Assembly: GCA_013339765.2 (NCBI GenBank)
Contig: JABSTR010001229.1
Span: 620,001-684,000, forward strand
Source of the DNA: Haemaphysalis longicornis
Taxonomy: Eukaryota; Arthropoda; Arachnida; Ixodida; Ixodidae
Direction: 5' to 3'
DNA: 64,000 nt
The notes beneath the pieces are model-generated. The model was not told the DNA's origin, ran no database searches, and saw nothing but the letters and a program-made list of their open reading frames with translations. Both the position numbers and the translations under genes were made by a program. Of the stretch, positions 23,101 to 36,381 are shown in pieces (the first letter of the stretch is position 1; the number at the start of each line of letters is the position of its first letter).

Positions 23101-26100
23101 GACTCGGCGACTCGGAGCTGTATCGACTGCTTCTCGCTAGTTATTTTTGTGCTTGATGAGTAAATGATGGATGGGTTTTAGTTCCGACTACTCAAAAGTT
23201 CCTTCGATAAACGTGTTTATGTAATCAATTCTCATTTTAAGCGTTCGGTCATTTGTCTCGACGGGTCAGAAGTTTGACGTTCGTGCAACTCACATTACAG
23301 GCTACATGAGACAGACGTCGGCAAGCTTGTGCAAGAATATCAGCTAGCAAAACGACAGCTTAGACTCGTGCAAAACAGAGTAAACAGTTTATGAATGCCC
23401 AGTTTAGAGTTTAGATTAAACGTGGTTACTTCTGCCTGCGCCTCTCGCCTGCATTGTTGATTGAAAGTTCGACCATGTTGATCAGTCGTATCAGAGATTA
23501 GGCATCTCCCGTTCAGTTGCAGGGTGGGTTTCATCTTGGTGCCGATGTTGTAGCTTTATCTGACCCTTTGCAAGCCCGCTCTATGCCGACATATTGTGCA
23601 GACGATGGAGAACTGTGATTGGCTGCTTACCAAGCTGTCACTTCACGAGTTGAGGAGAAAAGCCTCGGTGAAACCGTAACTGCATTTGTTTTCCTATTTG
23701 CCGATATCGGGCAGCGAAATGGGTATGCATTCTTTGTTTATCAAGGTTCCACGGTTATAAGCGCACACACAACACATTTTTTTTTTTAAAACCTCTTCAC
23801 GACCCCTTTAAACACCTGCAGTGCATCTAGTTCCTTTTGCCGCTTCCTGCCGGAGATATTGCTTGCAGAAGCTGGGGCGTTCACCGTAGGTTATTGACTT
23901 TGCTAATTGCGCACCAATGCTTTTCCAAAAGGAAACTGAAAGCATGACGGCTGACAAGCGTGAGGGAAGCAGCCTATCTCGCAGTGTATAAAATCTGTAG
24001 CCTGTGTTCTTAAAATTTCATCAGTTCGTGGAAAGCTTTGATTTGCATTTATTTCACGTGTTCAACCAGTTCGGAACTGTTTATTTTAGGAAAAACATTT
24101 ATAGATGCTTCTCCAATGAGCTCTCGCCGTGCACAAATACTGTAACGTCACAAACTGTAGTACCTGAAAGCGTGCAGGGCGTTTGCACATTTTTTCACGT
24201 TTCTGGCGTTTTCTGCCTTATCGAACAACTCCGAGTTGCGAGAATGGTGAATTTGGATTCTTAGCACCTTAATCTGTCGATACAGGCCAACTTGTTTCCA
24301 CCCTTTAGTGTCTCGCAAGTTCCTAGCTATGGTGTCACATGCCTGTTCTCTGCTTTCCCCATTATACCGCAGCCTATTTGAGTGAAGTTTGCATTAAAAG
24401 TAGTGTCAGTGTTATTCTAACGCAGGCAATCTTTTGAAAGCACCCAACTTGCATTTGGTCTGCAAAAATACAAAAGCAGACAAAACACAAGTTTGGTTCA
24501 TTCGAAAGATTGCCTAGTTATAATCATACTGACACCGCTTTTAATGTAAACTTCACTCAAATAGGCTATATAATTAGGAAAAAAGGGAATGGCCATTCGA
24601 CTCACTAGCTCATTTCCCACACTAGAGCCTATGATGTAACATGCACAGCTGGGCGATTGGCTGAGGCCAAGAAAAGCAAATGCAAGTTAGGCAGGGTTTA
24701 TAAGCTTGCAGAACGAGCTATTTTTGTTAAATGTAAGGCATATTCATTTTATAGCAGTAATAATGGTGAGGTAAACAATGGAAGTTATGAAAGTACACGT
24801 AAACATCGAAGTACCAGTGCGTACTGCTGTTGGTACTGCGCGCACTATGCTTGTTATAGCAGCCCGGCTGTCCGGCACCTTGGGGTTGTCTCACACGACA
24901 CTGGCCAATTCGCTTAAGCAGCATTGTCTTACGTGACCATCTTTGTCAAGCATACCCCAACTTTCACAAAACGATTACTACCTACTGTAAAAAAAAAACA
25001 AGCCGGGTGCAAATATGGTCAGAAACACAGCAAAGATGAACAGCAGTCCTGCGGAGTATGGTGGCGCTATCCAGGAGGACTGCAGTATAGAAGGCGTCCT
25101 GCGGTGCTGCTGCAAACTAAATGGCGAACTAAGTTCATTTGAAGACCTGTCTTGGTTACGTCATCGCAGACATAATCAAAGTTTTAACTTAAATCGTTTA
25201 ATTTCTAAGGGAATAAAGCATCGTTTGCTGCCGAACAAGCGCTGGGGGCACTATAAAACCCCAAATCTTTTGAATAAAACAAACTTGTATTTTGTCTGCA
25301 TGGCCCCTTTAAGTGCCACAGGTAAGAAGGACAATGGGCTGGGATCTGCATTTCTACATGGAAGAAGCCGAAAGTACAGGTGCCGTCAGAAGTAATTGGA
25401 GCATGGGAGCTGTGGCCGAACCGCATCGGAGCGCCGTGTAGCTGCACCGGCGGTAAACGAAAGGAGCAGAACACGCATGCGCGCCTGCCAACGGTGATAG
25501 CCCATCTATACTTCTCAACCCACTTCATTTAACGCCGCTTCGAGTGAATTATTCGTAGCATACTGGTCTCGGCGATGGCGCTGATAGCAGAGGGGGTATC
25601 TGGCAGCGTCGCTCACACACTTTCAGCGCCCGCGAGCTGCTGTAGAAGCGTCGTAATCTCAAGGGTCTGAAATGACAATTTTTCTTTTCTCATATGTTTA
25701 GGTGGGTATGCTATCAGCGCCATCGCTGAGACCAGTATGCTGCGAATAATTTGCTCAAAGCCGCGGTAAAAGAAGTGGGTTGAGAAGTATAGATGGGCTA
25801 TCACCGTCGAAAGGCGCGCATGCGTGTTCTGCTCCTTTCGTTTACCGCCGGTGCAGCTACATGGCGCTCCGATGCGGTTCGGCCACAGCTCCCGTGCTCC
25901 AATTACTTTTGACTGCACCTGTACCTGCAGTCACACTGGGGAATTTCGCACCATGTGGCTAGTCAAATGTTTTGAGTGTAAACAACGACAGATCATGATG
26001 GACTACTTTGAGAACTTTCTTTTCTCTGCCATTTTTATATTTCTATCTTCAGCTAATTCTGTCCTTTTGTGTACTGGCCCGGATCAAATGGAATGTAGTA

Positions 26101-29100
26101 TGAATAAAAATAGGCCTTGCTTCAGAGTTTGTACGCCTCATGGCTTTATCACACGCCACGACCTTTGTGTTCACTCTTCCGCGCCGTGCAACAACTGTTC
26201 TAAAAGGCCACCTATCATGTCGGACAGGGCGCATATCGCTTATGCCGCGAAATCAGGCCACTTATTGGGAAGCACGTGGCCTCACTTGTTGCAGCTGAAC
26301 GTGTCACGTGAGGCGGGCCATGCGCCAACAGCTCGTCGCTTCCACGGAGCTGCTATGGTGAGCTGGGAGCATGTACATCTTTGGGGGCCTCAACGCTACC
26401 GGCGTGCTCGGTGACTTCTGGAAGTTTGCCACAGACTTTTACACCTGGACACGGGTACCGGTAAGTGCTGGAGTTGCCCCATGCTTCCAACCAAAAGGCA
26501 TGTTTCTGGGCTACTGCTTCAGTGCATTGAAAGGATAGTCGTTGGATCTGCCAGGTTTCTTGCAGAATTGAGCAATTTACGATCATTTTATTACCACAGA
26601 AGGATTGAATGCTAAAAAGGGCATTTACCGGTGCATTTACCTGAAGAAATGAAAAAGAAGGTACCACTTTTAGGAGCCCTTTTTGTGCATATTGCGCGTA
26701 TTTTATAGCTTCCGTGGACTTTTGACTTCATGGTCATTTGCAAGATGGTAAAAAAGATGTTCTCACAAACAAGCAAAGTAATATAAGGTTTCGCTGTGTA
26801 TCAGCATTTTGGGTGGCCAGTTTCACTTATTGCAAGAGGATTCGAGCTTCTGGGGAAGGGGGCATTAGGAAATGTAAAATTCATTGCATCATGAAGTCAT
26901 TAACTTGAGGTTCGTTATAATGCTGTTTAGCTGTATAAGTGGGTGTGACTTGAGTGCAAAAAGATGCTGGGGAGGGGAGAGGGGGAGTTCTCTTTTTTGT
27001 TTTTAATGAAAGATGGAAGTGATGGGGCCAACCAGCAGAAGTATCTCGTCTGCAAAAATAAAGATTGGGGGGCAGAGTGATCTGTCATTGCTGTATTACA
27101 CTGCACAGCAGGACTTTTGAGCTTGTGTTTGTTTGACTCAGAAGAGTGCTTGTAACGTTCTTGGCAGACGACTCCCGACGTGCCAGCGCTGGCAGGCCTA
27201 ACGCTGACCAACGTGGATAACCGACAGCTGGTGCTCATCGGGGGCTTTTCTCCCGAGTACGGCTTCCAGGACAAGACTCTTGCCTACAGCATTGAGGCCA
27301 TGGACTGGCGGGTCCTGAATACCACGGGCACTGTTCCTATTGGTAAGTGGCACACATATTTTTGCAGGCTGAACTGAAGTGCTTTGTCTGTACTGGCACA
27401 GGTCTTGCAGCTGTCAAAGTAACCCACAAAATTTTCTCCCGGGGCTTATTATAGAGGCCGCTTCCTTCAACATAGGTCCCTTCGAAAGCGCCTGTGTGTT
27501 GCGGTTTTGGCACTCGGTGAAGGTCCCCAAGTTCAGTGCCCTCGATCCGCTATGGCACATCTCGTAGCCGAGGTGCAACTTGTTGCTTTTTCAACTGTTG
27601 CACTTGTTGCTTTTGCAACAGTGTCAGGTGCAACTGTTGATTGTTGCCTCATTAATTCAGGGGAAACAATACGAGGAATAGCTGTTTAAAGCAGCAGTCA
27701 TCTTCCCGCATGGAGTGAATGTGGATATTGCAAAGAATTGTGTTCCACACAGTATTGAAACAGCCAGCCGTGGAGTGTGTCCCGCTGGGGCTGTAATCAT
27801 CCTGGCAAGGTGTGTGGGCTTCTCTCTTTGCACCCCCTCCTGCTACAGGGGTGGGCGTGCAACCTTGTTTTCTGCTAGAGGGTCTGTGACCTGTGATGAG
27901 CGGAGAGGCCATTGGCACTACAGACGTGTCCATACTCTGCATCGACGAGAGTTCATAAATTTGCAGTTTACACACGCCCACCCTGCTCTGAAGCTGGAGG
28001 GAAATTAAGTGCGCAAGCGGCCTGCCTGGGAACCACCGCCTTCCTATTTTCTCCCTCCGGCGTGCTTCTCTTAACTGCTGCCGCTAGCTGGCCCAGGAGG
28101 TGAGAGGGGTGGGGAAAACCTTTGCTACGCCTTTTAGATAAAAAGAAAGCTGCAGCACTGTATCATCACAGCCCAGTGAACTTGATCTTCTCTGCTGCTG
28201 GAAACCTGCCAATCATTTTTTTTTAAGGGAAACAAACTAAGGGATGCGATGTGGAGGGTTCCTCTTTATCTGGAAAATGTTCTTCGGTGGGTAGCATTGA
28301 GTCTGGTGGGTGCACCCATTGCTCAGTCTGCTCAGCCATGCAGTTGCATTTTTGGTTTGTTAAGTGCTCGGTAGAAACAACCAACATTGTCTTTTTCTGC
28401 CCAACCTGGTTATTACAATCATTGGCTATAACAATGACTTTTCAGGGCGCTTTAATATTGCTACTAGCAGGTTAGAATGTATTATTAATTACATGGGTTA
28501 TGCTACACAGTGCAGCCAAAATGTGGATTGCAACACTCACTTCCATGTGCCCTTAATTAACTCTTTCGCTACCGCCGGAAAATTGACCAATTTTTAGGGG
28601 TCCAAGAAAACATTTTTTTCCTGCTAAAAAAATTGGTTAGGCACTAATTGCAGGAACGCAAAATGCAGATTATTTAACGGCCTTTTCAATAACACCAGTT
28701 TTTTAAAAGATTTTTATATATCATACTTGTGAAAAAAAATATCAAAATCAAAATTTTTGTCAAGTTCTCGAAAAAAATGATAAAAAAGGAGTTGTGTATA
28801 TCAAGCCACTGGTAGTAGAAAAAATTAGAATATACATTTTGTAGGGAAACATTTCAAAACATGCCCTAGAAAAAATGTCGACTTGCGCGGAACAGTTTGT
28901 CAGATATAAAAAAAAAAATGTTAGCACGCACGGTGCTCATGTCATGCGGTGAAGCCCAACCTCCAATTCAAAATGTGCAATTTCGGGTGGTTCCCTGGAA
29001 TAAATCTGGCGGTTTGACATTATCAGAGACACCAATTTGCTCCCACGTAACGTAAAAACATCTTGTCAATGACTGTCTTTGCATTTACAGCGAGCACAAT

Positions 29101-31083
29101 ATTTGGGACAAGCATGCGATGCGGAAAAAAACATACATGAAGTTGAAAACGGAACGCCGTGGCTGATGCTTGTTGTCGTTCACGGTCAGTTATCTCTCAA
29201 AACATAAAGCTGAGCTTTATTATCATCTTCTTACTCGCAATTGTAGTCTTGCTCGCAAAAATGAGGTACGATGAGCTAGAATCGTGCCCTGCGATCTTCA
29301 GCCGAGTAGCAGTTGCGCGATGAAAAAAATCAGCACAACGAGCCTCCTCTATTGCAGCGCCACCTAACATTTTTCAAATGAAACGGTACAAAAGCTTATC
29401 GGAGGCTCCGTCCGAATAGACAGTTCAACTGAGCAGCAACATTAGACACCCAGATATACCCTCGCATGGAAACGAAACTGGAAGGCGAACAGCTGGCAGT
29501 GTAAGGCCGGTTTGAAGCGCTGTCCTCGGCGGAACAGATATCTGGGGACTGGGTGTGATCTTTCGACTTGCATCTGAAGTTCTTATCGCAGAAATCGGGT
29601 TAGGGTGGGAGGAAATCGGGAGCGCCGTGCTTTGTTCGAGGATCAGTCGTGGACGCTCCAGGCAGCATGGCAGGTAGCCTTGAAGTTCGGTAACTGCGTA
29701 GTAGCGCTAAATGTGAATTTCGCGATGCAGAAACGAAACCGAAACTGTTGTAAACTGTTTGCGAATGGTCCTGGGGTAAGTAGAACTACCACAGAACTTA
29801 GAACAACGTGCGCAAAGGCAATAAAACTGTCTAAAATCATAAAGTAGCTTTGCAACCAGGCACTGCTTGACATTTTCAGCCGATTTCTGGGATTATTACT
29901 GTCAGAGCGCGAACCTGACGATTGAAAATCGTTTGCTAGTTCACCATTCACGCCCTGATAGCAAAAAACACGCTGGTGCAGAGTAATTACCAGTGGCACG
30001 CATTCTTCGTTGGTAGCAGTGACGCGCGATGACCGCGCCCCTTTTCCACACCCATATGATTCAAAAGCGTGTCAAAAATCACGTTTACGTTGCAAAAATG
30101 AAAACAAAACTGATTTTGAAAGGTCATTTTCTGATCTTACTCCGAACGGCTTTACTTGTTCGAGAAACGCCTGGAACGCTATGAAAATGCGCTCCTAAAG
30201 TATTGATCAAATTATCGATTTTGATAGGCAGGGTAGCGAAAGAGTTAAAGATTGCAAAAATTTTGAGGGATAGTGTATGGTAAGCAGTTTAGCCTGAAGG
30301 AATATCCTTCGAGAGCACTGGGAAAACACTTTGGCTTTTTGCTGTCCCTGCTTTAGCTCTGCAGTCAGTGTATGTATTGAGTACCGGGTGTATTCACCGG
30401 CAAGGTGTATGTGGGGGCACAGTGAGAGACAGTTGTGTCCATGTGTTATGTGCAGGTGTGTACGGGCACACAAGCGACTACCACCGGGCGACGGAAAGCA
30501 TCTACGTGTTTGGCGGCATTGTGTACTCGGTGGACCGGCCACTGGTGTCAGACCACCTGTACGTACTACATATGCCCACCCGCCGTTGGTCCCGCCTGCC
30601 ACCTGATGACCGGGCCAACCCGGCCTACTCTAGGGTGAGTACAACAGCGGCCACCCTGTAGGTCAGGAATCTCGCCCAGATTTGGACCATCCGCTGTAGA
30701 AGGCAAAATGCGGGAGCCGCAGAAATGTCAAATATCTGACCACAGATCAAATGTGGACAGTACAAAGTGTACCTACTGATTGATTGATTAATGGCTTGAT
30801 CGAGGGCAATTTCTTCAACCAAGTAATCTATGAGAAGTGCTCCTTTTCATAATACAGGATTTTATCATTCCTTACAATGCATACGCTAGCCTTCAGAGAA
30901 AATTAACATTTCAACAGCTTATCAATAATTCACAGACAAAGCAGGTGTTTGTTTTCTTCATCACTGCCTTTGACGTGTAGAAAAATTCCTACAAAACATA
31001 TCTTTGCCATCTTTTGGTGGTGTTTCAGCCCCTGCATGATCTGCTTAGCTGAAGTAGTTTAGTGTTTGTAACTGCACTAAGTT

Positions 31084-31168
<85 letters not shown>

Positions 31169-34100
31169 TGTGTGTGTGTGCGTGTGCGCGTGTGCATTTT
31201 GAGAATGTGCTTGCTTATAGTAGTGTGTGTAAAAGTCACTGTATTATACTTCCAGCCTTCCTGTCATGCTGGTGCCAGCTTTTCAGCCAACCAGTAGTCG
31301 TTTGGAAAAGCTTGCATACCTTCCTTCACTTCCTAACTGAAAGAACTTTAATCATGCAACCTGGTGCAATATGATTGTCAGCAATCGCAATCTTGTGAAA
31401 GATAAATTTCGCTACCAGCAATTTTACCATTGGCCATTTTTAATCAGTTGCCCAAGTACGTGCATTCGATTCCAGCTTTGGCAGTGGAAAGGTAAAGTGC
31501 CCGTGTGTTGATATTTTGGCACATGTTAAACGTCCCCAGGTGGTCTAAACTAATCCACAGCACTGGGGAGCCCACTGTGGATTGCCACTCTGAGGTCAAC
31601 ACTTGGCTCTCTCCTTAGGCAAAAGAGCACTCTGCTAAGCGGGCAGCACCAAATATTAGGTGGACATTGTTGACGCCTGCAAAGAAGTATTGCAATCCCA
31701 AAAGCTGAAGGCGTCGCGACCGCAGGAGAGAATACGTTGCCGGCATCATACTGAGTGCAAGTAAAAAAAAAGGGCAACGAGGGCAGCAATAACGATACTT
31801 TGCCCACAACATTCAAGGTGATTGGTGCACTTGCACTAGTCCAGCGCCTCATCGCAAATGTGATAGGTTGCGGCCTCAGCTGCTCCGACTCTTGAGACAA
31901 TGTGGAGAAGTTTGTACTGTCGCAGGCAGCGAAGTTGTTCAAGCAGAAGAAGGTACAGGACCATTTCGTGCGAAAGTAAGGCAGTTTCATAAGTAAAATG
32001 TTTTTATAAATGGTATGTGGTTTTATGACGTCCAATTTTTTAGCTTGCTCATATCGAATGATCCCTTATATCGAACTAATAGGGGTTTTTTTTTACGAGT
32101 TCGATTTAACCGAGTTTGACTGTATTGACTGATGCTGAAAAAATGAATATTCAGTTCGGGTTGCTTTTTTTTAGCAACATTTAGCCCGCACTTTTGAGTG
32201 CATGGCACCATAATAGGTAAAAGTTCATGGTTTGCACTATCACGACAACACTTATGGCGCTCAGCAGATGAAGACACAGTGAGGCACAAAGGGCATATTT
32301 TCACATAGTTTGTGTTTCACTTCGTCCTCGTAGCTGAACGTTTTGTCCTTATGTCGTGAACTAACTAGCTCCCCAACAAGTTTTGTAAGGTGCACTTTCA
32401 GGCTGTTGTGATGCAAGTCTGCAGATGCAGTTTGAGTGTCACAGTAATTTCTGGTACTCTCCACACAAAAGTTTCTTGCTTTGTCACAGCCTTCACCTTT
32501 TACTCTTTGTCTAAAAATTTGTTTTTCTTTGTCCCTGATCAGATATCTCCCCGATACTTCCATGCTTCAGCCTCGACTGAAAACTCATTATTTATCTTGG
32601 GTGGCCGCAATGGCTCCGGAGAAGCTATCTTGGAGCCCTTTGCCTATGACTTCAGCTGCAATCACTGGATCCCACTTGATGGCCCTTGTAAGCAGTTTTT
32701 GTATTTCCTCATTTTGGGGGGTTTCTGTATCTTTATATGCATGCATATACAGGCGCAGCCAAGCTACATAGTGTTTGGAAATATTTACACAAACGGTTTG
32801 TGAAGAATCATGTGTGTGGGTTTGCATTTTTTTTAACCTTTTGTACATGTACCTTGTGTACATGTACAAACATGTGTACCTTGCAAGCTGAGCTGTAGAG
32901 ACAAACTTTTTTACACGCCGTCTAAAAAAATGGAGTTGCTTCTTGTTTTACTCTGTCATTAGTCGCAAGCAAGTTGCCAACTCCTCTTGATGTCTCGAAC
33001 CGATCGGTCTTACAAGAAAGGAGCTTATTGATTTCATTACCTGTGTTTGCTTTGGGAATGTGTGGTGCACTGGGTTCTCTCCTGTGTGGTGTTAGAAAAG
33101 CATGGTGTTATAAAGCATTGTTGAAAAACAGATCGCTGTGTTCTGCTGAAAGGTGTTTCCTAATTGGTACAGGGCTACATGGAGCTTTTGTTGGCTTGTA
33201 GGGGCATTCTAGATAGCGTGCTGAAGTGCCTGACCAGTTTGCTATCAAACTGCGCCTTTCAGGAGCATCTTTGTGGGGCTTTGCTGTGCAAATTTTTCCA
33301 AAGAAGGTGTGCAAGTGTTAAGTGCCAAAAGAAAGCAGGGAAAGGGATTGTGCTAACAAAGCGTGAACAGGCAAATAACAGCGTTTGTTTTGAACCAGCT
33401 TTTTTTTTTTTTTTTTGGAATATACTATTGTTGGTGGCGAAACACCAAGTGCAAGAGTAAAACAAAGTTGTAAAATATACTATATAGCTCTCACTGCAAC
33501 GTGCTGCTACTACCTTTCGAGACTGGGGCAGCTGTCTGTCGAGAAGCGCTGCCAGTGACATGCCGGGGTGCGTAGCGGCTGTGCAGTCGCCACCACGGGG
33601 CCTTCCTCCCCCCAAGTGCCCCTCATTCCCGTGGCGTGCAGACGTGCAGCTGGTGGGCGAGCAGCCGCGGTCCCTGGTGGGGGCCTCGGCCACCCTACTG
33701 CGGGGCCAGCTCTACCTGCTGGGGGGCAGCTCAGTGCGGCTGCAGCGGGTCTCCCTGCCCCGAGACCTGTGCAGCCTCTTCTCGCACAGCCGGCTGGGCT
33801 GCCTGCGCTCCGTCGGCTGCTCCTACTGCTCCGTCCAGGACACCCACGGCAACGTCACCCACTGCTACTCCAGCGCCCGCACCGTGCCGCCCAGGTGGGT
33901 GACCACCACCGTGCCCTGGGGTGGGTGGGAGGTTCCTCCGAGGTCCTGTTTGTGGCTACAGTTGCTCCTCCCGGAGGACAGACTGCTTTAGCGCTGCAGT
34001 GCAGAGCCAATTGTACAGCTCTGTCTGGACTCCACGAAAATATGGTATAATCCGAGGTATTGTGGGATGCGAACATTTAGAACCGTGGCTCTAGTACCCC

Positions 34101-36313
34101 GCATCATGTGATGCAGTTAGGCAGAATTTATCTATAAGCTTAATTAAGTGGCAGTAATCAACGGAGTTCTGAAAGAAAAGAAAAACTATAAGGAACTAAA
34201 AGCGGGTAACTAATACCAAAAAATCATACAAATGTCAAGACATTTACTCTTGCGGGTGGCCATCATGCAAAAAAAGAAAAAGAAAGAGAAAAACTAACCT
34301 GTGACACCCTGCAAATGAGCATCCCCTCAGATATGTTCATTTTCGTGGGGAGTTTCTTCATGAAGGTAACTATGACACTTTTAAGGCAGATTAAAAGCTA
34401 ATAAGTATGACCGTGTTAGAATTATTCATTTTAAATATTTATTTCACTTTCACTGTTTTTACAATGCTTGACTGGAGTGCACGTTATGCCACAAAGCCTA
34501 CATTTGTACTGTTGGATTTGGAGCTTTTTAACCAAAATCACTATTGTCTTTCCGAGTTCGATTCAAGCTTCTGTTTGGCCATGCTTAAAAAGTTGGCTTT
34601 GTTGCAGTGCCCACGTGTTGTTTTGGCTCTTCTGCACATGCACACCTTTATGGCAACGTTTTGGCATGAGGCTGAAGCAGGCTGGAAAGGCCGAGTGCAT
34701 GTAAAATGTGCGTAAGCTAAGCATATAAGTGGTCTCAGTGCACGAGAAAGTTGCTCTGTTAGTTTGTCAAAAAGAAAATGCTCACGTTGCTTGCTCTATT
34801 CTCAATTCCTCGTGTCTCCCACAGTGAGTTGTCACTAATCTATGATTAAGAACCATTGTTCTAAAACAAAGAAATTTTATAAGAGTAGAAAAAAATGTGG
34901 TTCAAAAGTTACGCATGAGCCACTCGCATCTAGCTAACATAGTATAGACTAGCCATGAAACTTCGTGCTGTGCTGCCGTTGCGCAAGTGAACGCAGTTGG
35001 GAGGGTACAGTGGTCTTCTGCTGTGCAGCTGCATCCACCATCGAGCAGGGACTCTGGAAGTAGCCCAGGGAAAAGTCTGCGATGCCGACTGGCTGGGAAA
35101 TCGCAGCTGCTACCAGTACAACACCTGTGAGGATTGTGTGGCTTCGTGGCCTGCACATCCCAGCGTGCAGCATGTGAGTTCAAACCTTGTCCTTTTTCAA
35201 TTCCTCTTTCATGTGGTCTCTGTTGCCAGCAGGATGATGTCTAATTAAATAAAAGAGTGTCCTCACCAAGGTTTTGGAATCGGCATGCTTCATTGGATAT
35301 CAAGGGACACCTGCATGTTTATGAATATGGCAAAACTGTGTGCGTTGTTTTATTCTTTGATGTGTTACAAAGGCAAAAAGACAGCACACAGTGTAGTGTG
35401 CTACGATTTTGACCAACGGAATGCCAGGCAGAGTTATCGGGCAGGAAGCAGTACTCGAAGGAGCTTCCCGGTGTAGTTATTGCTCACCACACTCACCCTG
35501 CAGACTTGTGAAAGAATAGGAGCGGCCCATCTTGTGCAGTACGCCCACAGAACTTGTTGCACTTGTACAACATGTTTTAGGGGTGGGGGAAACGAAGTAT
35601 TTCATGTCTAAGTGCAGTGCATGCCGTCAATTAGTGGTCTTGTGACATCTGTATCTGCCAATCAACCTTCCAACTATAAGCAATGAATGAACTTATCACA
35701 GCATCATACGGTCAACTCACCATCACTAGTTTTAAGTGGTTCACAGAATGCAGGCTTTTAGACCACTGACATTTTAATGTGTCAACTGGCTCACGGTTTT
35801 GCCTAGTCCTGTCAATTGCACTGCAAAAATAAGAAAGGCTAGCTCGCAAAAGCAAAAAACTTGAAATATGAATTACTGTACAGCCCTATCATTTTGTGGC
35901 CACAATTGTTTGCAAGTCAGGGACCTTCCTTACTAATGTTGGCAGGTACTAGACTATGCAACTTTGAACTTGGGCCACGTAGTTCACCCCGGGTTTCACG
36001 GGTCGTGAATTTCACAAAGTTTTAAAATCGCGAACTTCTAAAAAAGTAAGGGTGCACAAAAAACAAGGTCTCACAGTGATTCTAAGCTATGGCATGCACA
36101 GACAGCTCTGATGGTGCTTGCAACTTCATCCTTTGTGTCAGCTCATCACTGCACAAAGTGAGTGAGTGAGTGAGTGAGTGAGTGAGTGAGTGAGTGAGTG
36201 AGTGAGTGAGTGAGAGTGTGAGTGTGTGTGGTGATGTGAGTGTAGTGTGGGTGTGTGTGTGTGTGTGTGTGTGGTAGTGATGAGAGAGAGAGACGAGAGA
36301 GAGAGCGAGAGAG

Positions 36314-36381
<68 letters not shown>

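Larger units (their letters stand above)
30635..32542 (+). other. MEGF8: Intron F-G (1.9 kb)
   Basis: It contains a TG microsatellite (31087-31195), a degraded SINE (31455-31600) and an isolated pogo-like end near 32045-32130 (ATCGAACT, GTTCGATTTAACCGAG, TTTGACTGTA). Confidence 0.75.

Noticed and set aside
25824..26294. Long frame upstream of exon D that is in frame with it
   Set aside because: It runs through the arm of a foldback MITE; a good acceptor at 26294 and matching phase with exon C mark the true exon start.
31045..31374. Cys-Val and Thr-His repeat ORFs
   Set aside because: They are translations of the TG microsatellite.
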